Assembly: GCF_014332695.1 (NCBI RefSeq) | Contig: NZ_MBUA01000012.1 | Coordinates: forward strand, 1-57,805 | Direction of reading: 5' to 3' | From: Flavihumibacter stibioxidans | Lineage (GTDB): Bacteria; Bacteroidota; Bacteroidia; Chitinophagales; Chitinophagaceae | Length of the DNA: 57,805 nt | In this document: positions 55,389 through 57,805 of the stretch, piece after piece | How positions within the stretch are numbered: the first letter of the stretch is position 1 | How the letters are laid out: every line of letters begins with the position of its first letter | The notes under the pieces: model-generated | Databases searched by the model: none | Told to the model about the DNA's origin: nothing | The model's input: only the letters and a program-made list of their open reading frames with translations | Program-made: the position numbers and the translations under genes

Positions 55389-56560
55389 TGCAGGTAATTC
55401 CGGTAGCCAATGAGCAAGACGCCCGGCATTTCCTCCGGGTACAGGTGGAAATGAACCAGGGCAACCCAGATTTTATCAGGCCGCTCGAAAAGGATATCAA
55501 CGAAGTCTTCGATCGCGAAAAAAACAAATCATTCCGCTTCGGCGAATGCCGGCGCTGGCTACTGCAGGATAACAGTGGCCGGTTTATTGGCCGCATCGCT
55601 GCTTTCACCCATAAAAAATACAGGTCGAAGGGAGACGAAGGCCCTGTCGGCGGGATCGGCTTTTTCGACTGCATCAATCAGCAGGAAGCCGCCAACCTGC
55701 TTTTCGATACCGCCCGCAACTGGCTGGCCGAAAAAGGCATGGTGGCAATGGACGGGCCCATCAATTTCGGGGAGCGCGATAAATGGTGGGGACTGCTGGT
55801 GGAAGGTTTCCAGCCGCCGCCCTATGGCATGAATTACAATCCGCCTTACTATAAAGAACTCTTCAGAAATTATGGGTTCGATGTATTCTATTACCAGATA
55901 TGCTGGCGGATGGATGTGGCGGGTGACGCCAACCAGCTGCAACCGAAATTTTACGAAGCCCACAGGAAGTTCGCGGGTAACCCTTCCTTTGAGGCGCGCA
56001 TGGTAAGAAATAAAGACCTCGATAAATACGCCATTGATTTCTGTACGGTTTATAACAAGGCCTGGGCCAAACATGAAGGCAATAAGGAGATGAGCGGGCA
56101 GCAGGCCATCAAACTTTTCCGCAGCATGAAACCGGTACTGGATGAATCACTCGCGTGGATCACCTATCACAACAACGAACCTGTTGCCATGTGGATCAAT
56201 ATTCCCGACCTCAACCAGATCTTCCGGTATTTTAAAGGCCGTTTCGGATGGATGGAAAAGCTCCGGTTCCTCTGGCTTCTCCGCCGTGGTGTATGCAATC
56301 GGTTCATAGGCATTATTTACGGCATCGTTCCCGAATTCCAGGGAACCGGAATCGATTATTTCATGATCGTGGAAGCGGAAAAAGTGATCAAAAAAAGAGG
56401 CATTTATAAGGAGCTGGAACTGATGTGGCAGGGGGATTTCAACAAGAAAATGCTGAACATCTCCCGCAATCTCGGCGCTACGGAAAGCAGGCGCCTGGCG
56501 ACCTGGAGGTACCAGTTTGACCAAAGCAAACCATTTAAACGACACCCGTTTATAGATTAA
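55388..56560 (+). CDS. YghO-like protein (probable GNAT fold), first copy
   Basis: The 390-residue cytosolic protein has FIRPLEKDINEVFDREKNKSF at residues 30-50, FIGRIAAFTHKKYRSKGD, GGIGFFDCINQQEAANLLFD, MVAMDGPINFGERDKWWGLL and MNYNPPYYKELFRNYGF. Near the end it has GIVPEFQGTGIDYFMI, which resembles the acetyl-CoA-binding loop of GNAT enzymes (Q/R-x-x-G-x-G). These features fit the YghO/BcerS-like group; the substrate is unknown. It is coupled to the permease by TAATG and followed by a close paralogue. Confidence 0.7.
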   Translation: MQVIPVANEQDARHFLRVQVEMNQGNPDFIRPLEKDINEVFDREKNKSFRFGECRRWLLQDNSGRFIGRIAAFTHKKYRSKGDEGPVGGIGFFDCINQQEAANLLFDTARNWLAEKGMVAMDGPINFGERDKWWGLLVEGFQPPPYGMNYNPPYYKELFRNYGFDVFYYQICWRMDVAGDANQLQPKFYEAHRKFAGNPSFEARMVRNKDLDKYAIDFCTVYNKAWAKHEGNKEMSGQQAIKLFRSMKPVLDESLAWITYHNNEPVAMWINIPDLNQIFRYFKGRFGWMEKLRFLWLLRRGVCNRFIGIIYGIVPEFQGTGIDYFMIVEAEKVIKKRGIYKELELMWQGDFNKKMLNISRNLGATESRRLATWRYQFDQSKPFKRHPFID

Positions 56561-56602
56561 ACCTCCAACCTATTTCAACACCACAGATCCCCTGTTATTC
56601 CG

Positions 56603-57766
56603 ATGATGACAATTGAAGCAGTACAGACTCCGGCACAGGCAGCCATTTTCCTTACAACGCCGGTTGACATTTATAAAAACAATCCTGAATGGATCCGTCC
56701 CCTTGACAAGGATATTGAAGATGTGTTTAATCCTGAAAAAAACAAGGCATTCCGCCATGGAAAAGCTATCCGCTGGATACTCTTCAACGACAAGCGCCAG
56801 GCCATCGGAAGGATTGCCGCATTTGTGAACGAAAAGTACCGGAACAAGGGGGATGACCTGCCGGTGGGCGGAATCGGTTTTTTTGAATGCATCAACGACC
56901 AGGCCGCGGCCAACCTGCTTTTCGATACTTCACGGCAATGGCTAAGCGAACAGGGTATGGAAGCCATGGATGGCCCCATCAATTTCGGGGAACGTGACAA
57001 GTGGTGGGGACTTGTAACGGAAGGGTTTCAATCGCCCCTGTATTGCATGAATTATAACCTGCCCTATTACAGGGAACTTTTTGTAAACTATGGTTTCCGG
57101 TTATTTTTCAACCAGATCTGCTTCGGGATGCACCCCAATGAAACGCTGCAGCCAAAGTTTTTTGAACGGCACAAGGCGGTATCAGCGGATCCGGCTTTTA
57201 CTGCCCGGCATATCCGGAAAAACCAGCTGGATAAATTCGCCCGGGATTTCCATACCGTTTACAACAAAGCCTGGGCCGGGCATGCCGGCAATAAGGAACT
57301 GAGCCTGGGTCAGTGCAAACGCATTTTCACCCAGATGAAGCCGGTGATGGATGAGCGGATTGTCTGGTTCGCCTATTACAACGAAGAACCCATCGCTATA
57401 TTCATCAACCTGCCCGACCTGAACCAGTGGTTCAAATACCTCAACGGTAAATTCGGGTGGTTGCAGAAATTACTGTTTCTGTGGGTCAAGGCAACCAAAA
57501 CCAATAAACGATTTGTGGGCCTGGTTTTCGGAGTGGTACCCGAATGGCAGGGCAAGGGGGTGGACAGCTACCTGATCGTGGAATCAGCCAGGGTAATCCA
57601 GCACAAACTGCATTATGAAGAATATGAGATGCAGTGGATCGGTGATTTCAATCCCAAAATGATTGCTGTGGCCGAAAGCCTGACCCAGGAAAGAAGCCGG
57701 ATCCTTACCACGTTCCGCTACCTCTTTGACCGCAACCGCCCGTTTAACCGCCACCCGATGCTCTGA
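56603..57766 (+). CDS. YghO-like protein (probable GNAT fold), second copy
   Basis: The 387-residue protein matches the preceding gene along its whole length: WIRPLDKDIEDVFNPEKNKA, AIGRIAAFVNEKYRNKGD, GGIGFFECINDQAAANLLFD, MEAMDGPINFGERDKWWGL, YNLPYYRELFVNYGF and GVVPEWQGKGVDSYLIVESA. It is a tandem paralogue 42 bp downstream. Differences cluster at the ligand-facing QICFGMHPN segment and near SLGQCKRIFTQM. ATG 56606 is an equally good start. After its stop only 39 bp of the window remain, with no feature seen. Confidence 0.7.
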   Translation: MMTIEAVQTPAQAAIFLTTPVDIYKNNPEWIRPLDKDIEDVFNPEKNKAFRHGKAIRWILFNDKRQAIGRIAAFVNEKYRNKGDDLPVGGIGFFECINDQAAANLLFDTSRQWLSEQGMEAMDGPINFGERDKWWGLVTEGFQSPLYCMNYNLPYYRELFVNYGFRLFFNQICFGMHPNETLQPKFFERHKAVSADPAFTARHIRKNQLDKFARDFHTVYNKAWAGHAGNKELSLGQCKRIFTQMKPVMDERIVWFAYYNEEPIAIFINLPDLNQWFKYLNGKFGWLQKLLFLWVKATKTNKRFVGLVFGVVPEWQGKGVDSYLIVESARVIQHKLHYEEYEMQWIGDFNPKMIAVAESLTQERSRILTTFRYLFDRNRPFNRHPML

Positions 57767-57805
57767 TACATTTCCCCACCCGCCAGTTCTTTTCACCCGT
57801 CGGGT

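Overview
The window is a Bacteroidota chromosome segment, most likely Chitinophagaceae or a close relative. The evidence is the RHS-like proteins with the family's usual N-terminal motifs, an outer-membrane barrel with a carboxypeptidase-regulatory-like N-terminus, promoters of the TAnnTTTG type, no clear Shine-Dalgarno sites, atpD-atpC standing apart from other ATP synthase genes, and the dcw gene order. MurE carries the DNPR motif of meso-diaminopimelate-type peptidoglycan. No tRNA, rRNA, CRISPR array, phage or transposase was recognised.

Layout. (1) 1-3434 is decayed accessory DNA: two broken pieces of RHS-type genes, a VapBC-like toxin-antitoxin pair whose antitoxin looks frameshifted, an XRE regulator relic with an internal stop, and a detached polymorphic-toxin tip next to a possible immunity gene. 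(2) 3493-7811 is a plus-strand unit: outer-membrane barrel, ECF sigma factor, single-span protein and Spy/CpxP-like sensor, the last three linked by ATGA overlaps. (3) 7814-11625 is a minus-strand run: Nudix-like regulator, S66 LD-carboxypeptidase, small membrane protein, DUF2167 protein, methionine aminopeptidase. (4) 11773-26280 holds metG, a giant AsmA-like envelope protein, a GntP permease meeting a glycerate kinase tail to tail, a FadB/FadJ-like beta-oxidation enzyme, an ABC exporter, an RDD protein and a TIGR01777 epimerase. (5) 26395-42726 is the complete minus-strand dcw cluster in the order mraZ-rsmH-ftsL-ftsI-murE-mraY-murD-ftsW-murG-murC-ftsQ-ftsA-ftsZ, without murF or ddl, closed by an intrinsic terminator. 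(6) 42727-42997, between mraZ and queA, is rich in signals: a phased MraZ-type operator, a helically phased row of DnaA-box-like 9-mers that includes two perfect boxes, a 20-bp-arm palindrome and a queA promoter. (7) 42998-57766 holds queA, an LLM flavin enzyme, a histidine kinase without an adjacent regulator, yqgE, a MuiA-like protein with an inserted SusC-type segment, atpDC, a YcbB-type L,D-transpeptidase, a YtxH/holin-like small-protein cassette, an AI-2E-family permease and two tandem YghO-like paralogues.

How the parts fit. Most of the window serves the cell envelope and division: precursor synthesis (MurC/D/E/G, MraY), septal synthesis (FtsI, FtsW, FtsL, FtsQ), the Z ring (FtsZ, FtsA), wall remodelling (L,D-transpeptidase, LD-carboxypeptidase) and envelope stress (sigma/sensor unit, YtxH cassette). 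The most unusual non-coding observation is the row of DnaA-box-like sites directly upstream of the dcw cluster, which could link replication initiation to division or mark a DnaA-binding locus. All functional statements come from reading the sequence and knowing the families; no search or computation was run.
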